A stretch of 7,772 nucleotides of DNA from Planctomycetaceae bacterium (GTDB lineage: Bacteria; Planctomycetota; Planctomycetia; Pirellulales; Pirellulaceae): contig JAHEAM010000169.1 of assembly GCA_024642765.1 (NCBI GenBank), positions 1-7,772 of the forward strand, given 5' to 3'. How positions within the stretch are numbered: position 1 is the first letter of the stretch; each line of letters opens with the position of its first letter. A model generated the notes under the pieces. That model saw only the letters and a program-made list of their open reading frames with translations, ran no database searches and was not told the DNA's origin. Of the stretch, positions 6,330-7,772 are shown piece by piece. The position numbers and the translations under genes were made by a program.

Positions 6330-6492
6330 CAGGGTTGGAACCTGTTTTGCCTTTGGGCATTCGCCATCGTGTGGTTTGCCAAGTTGTCGAAAATCTGGAT
6401 GCTTAGAAAACGAGGCGTATGCTTTTATAGCGAACAAAAAAAATTGCAAATAGAGAACAATGAAAGCTGTACTTGTTTTTGGACTCCGAACT

Positions 6493-6533
6493 AATCTAAA
6501 TCGGTCCCGACTTCGCCCAATCTAATCGGCCCC
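6493..6533. repeat. Imperfect direct repeat upstream of the SpoVG-family gene
   Basis: AATCTAAATCGGTCCC (6493-6508) and AATCTAATCGGCCCC (6519-6533) differ by one extra A and one T/C change, and start 26 bases apart. They could be a paired protein-binding site, or chance. Confidence 0.35.
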
Positions 6534-6643
6534 ACCCGTACCCCAAAAGAATACAGGTATCGCACGGTGGATGCAACGCGGATTCAAAAAAACAATCATT
6601 GACTTTTATAGACGCATGAAGTTCTAATCGCCTATAACTGAAA

Positions 6644-7772
6644 TTACGTAAAGAACTTGTCGACAGTTTTTTGCTTTGGCGGGCGAGTCGCATAACTTGC
6701 CAATATCATGGCAACAATGCCACCAAAAAATGGAATGACAACAGGCTCTAACAGAACCAATTGCCCTCCTAGATCCAATGTTAAGGGTTGATCCGTTTCC
6801 CCCCACCCAGATTTGCCGAACAAGTAAAGCCAACACGACATAGCAACCAATATTCCCACAAATGCCCCCACAGCCGAAAGGCGACGCCAAAATAAAGCCG
6901 CGAACACTACTGGGAACAACGATGCAAAACCTGAAAAACTCCACACACCCATTCGAAAAATACTGTTGATACCTAGGAGACTAAAGCCATAGGTCACGGC
7001 AACAATCGCGACGATGAACGTTCTTGCTAACCGGACTCGCTGCCGCTCGGTGAGACCACCACCCAGCATCGGTTCGACGATGTCGTTTGTAAACATCGTT
7101 CCAACACACAAAAACTGGCTATCCAACGATGACATAATAGCCGCTAGGATTCCCGCAGCCACAAGGCCCGCAATCACGGGTGACAATTGGCTTTTGACTA
7201 AGAAAGGCAAAATTTTATTGGGGTCTTGGGCCACCGCTGGTGGCAAGCTAATAGTGGTCGCCCAAATACCAACAAAAATGCACGGAACCCAAACCAGCAT
7301 TATAAATATCGGATGGCATACCACGGCCAATTTGAAACTCTCGGCGCTTTTTGCAGTCAACCAATGCTGAAAGATATGTGGAAACATTCCGACCGAAAAC
7401 GGTATCAATAGATACGAGCAAAATTGCGTTTGCGACATGTTTGTTCGCGTAAGGTGCTCAAAATCGACTTTAATCGCAAGCTCACGAAGGTTTTCTAATA
7501 TGGTTGCTTGGCCACCCAACTTCATCGCAAGCAAATAGCAAGCCATCCCACCCAGCACCATAAAAACCAAGGTCTGCAGAGCGTTAACCCAAGCCGTCCC
7601 ACGCATCCCACCAAAAAACACATAGACGAGGACAACAAGACAAACAACCAAAGATCCAAGCCAGGGCGGTATCCCCCCACTCATCGAAGGGCTTTTATCA
7701 TAAAAAAAAGAAACATCAGAAAAGGCACCTGCGGTCATCGCCTGAATTGCCATTCCCGAACCATAAACACCC
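6644..7772 (-). CDS. Sodium:solute symporter (SSS family), C-terminal 375 residues (5' end outside window)
   Basis: The frame is open to the right edge, so the N-terminal helices are missing; the visible part starts at GVYGSGMAIQAM. SSS proteins are inner-membrane, LeuT-fold carriers that use the sodium gradient to import sugars, amino acids, carboxylates or vitamins. The diagnostic parts seen are VYVFFGGMRGTAWVNALQTLVF (TM5 region), the KSAESFKLAVVCHPIF region, and GILAAIMSSLDSQFLCVGTMFTND. In the last, the A-I-M-S-S run matches the sodium-site residues Ala361/Ser364/Ser365 of vSGLT, so sodium coupling is probably intact. At least eight hydrophobic helices can be seen before a short basic cytoplasmic tail (RPPKQKTVDKFFT). 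The substrate cannot be told. It points toward the SpoVG gene, but the 326-base gap makes a shared transcript uncertain. Confidence 0.9.
   Translation of the reverse strand, partial: GVYGSGMAIQAMTAGAFSDVSFFYDKSPSMSGGIPPWLGSLVVCLVVLVYVFFGGMRGTAWVNALQTLVFMVLGGMACYLLAMKLGGQATILENLRELAIKVDFEHLTRTNMSQTQFCSYLLIPFSVGMFPHIFQHWLTAKSAESFKLAVVCHPIFIMLVWVPCIFVGIWATTISLPPAVAQDPNKILPFLVKSQLSPVIAGLVAAGILAAIMSSLDSQFLCVGTMFTNDIVEPMLGGGLTERQRVRLARTFIVAIVAVTYGFSLLGINSIFRMGVWSFSGFASLFPVVFAALFWRRLSAVGAFVGILVAMSCWLYLFGKSGWGETDQPLTLDLGGQLVLLEPVVIPFFGGIVAMILASYATRPPKQKTVDKFFT

Larger units (their letters stand above)
6318..6643. other. Intergenic region between the symporter and SpoVG genes
   Basis: About 325 bases with no supported gene. 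It must hold the end of the symporter transcript and the SpoVG promoter. On the minus strand TATAAA (6429-6424) follows TTGCAA (6449-6444), but the 14-base spacing is too short to call a promoter. A pair of similar A+T/G+C motifs occurs at 6493-6533. I found no strong terminator hairpin after the symporter stop. Confidence 0.5.

Noticed and set aside
6318..6449. A 44-residue N-terminal extension of the SpoVG protein.
   Set aside because: SpoVG proteins start at the MLVTEV-like segment, a ribosome site supports the ATG at 6317, and the extension is not conserved-looking.
6424..6449. TTGCAA and TATAAA on the minus strand as a SpoVG promoter.
   Set aside because: The spacing of 14 bases is too short for a sigma-70 promoter.
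1..7772. CRISPR arrays, insertion sequences, tRNA genes, phage or defence genes.
   Set aside because: No regular spaced repeats, terminal inverted repeats, transposase motifs, tRNA-like cloverleaf or defence-protein motifs were seen on either strand.

Overview
The window looks like chromosomal DNA from a planctomycete, probably of the Pirellulales/Rhodopirellula type. This rests on recalled protein style, not on a search. The signs are a secreted PQQ-like beta-propeller opening with the WPNWRGPNQNG motif, a SpoVG-family protein carrying an inserted zinc ribbon, a very large FtsX-type permease whose visible part ends in a PGLSDSESIEKWDLPF-like segment, and a stand-alone rpsR gene. Base composition looks moderate and even, and I see no mobile element, CRISPR array, tRNA or rRNA.

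Layout: positions 1-3740 on the minus strand hold a co-directional group. In transcription order it is a hotdog-fold thioesterase (3740 to 3321), an alpha/alpha-toroid protein of the prenyltransferase/squalene-oxidase repeat family (about 3169 to 2237), a LolD/MacB-like ABC ATPase (2183 to 1467) and its permease (1470 running off the left edge). The last two overlap by ATGA. A rho-independent terminator (3812-3844) separates this group from rpsR (4312 to 4040), also on the minus strand. A divergent promoter region (about 4360-4490) then leads to the only plus-strand gene, a secreted PQQ-like beta-propeller (4536-5927). It converges, with a 15-base gap, on a SpoVG-family gene (6317 to 5943). 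The right end holds the C-terminal part of a sodium:solute symporter (minus, from the right edge to 6644).

The group at 1-3740 is the part most likely to be an undescribed system. A LolD-type ATPase and a permease with an unusually large extracytoplasmic domain sit next to a toroid protein that has kept the fold repeats of protein prenyltransferases but lost two of the three usual zinc ligands, and next to an acyl-thioester hydrolase. A lipid or isoprenoid handling and export role is an inference from this company only. The other genes (rpsR, beta-propeller, SpoVG, symporter) look like independent chromosomal units.
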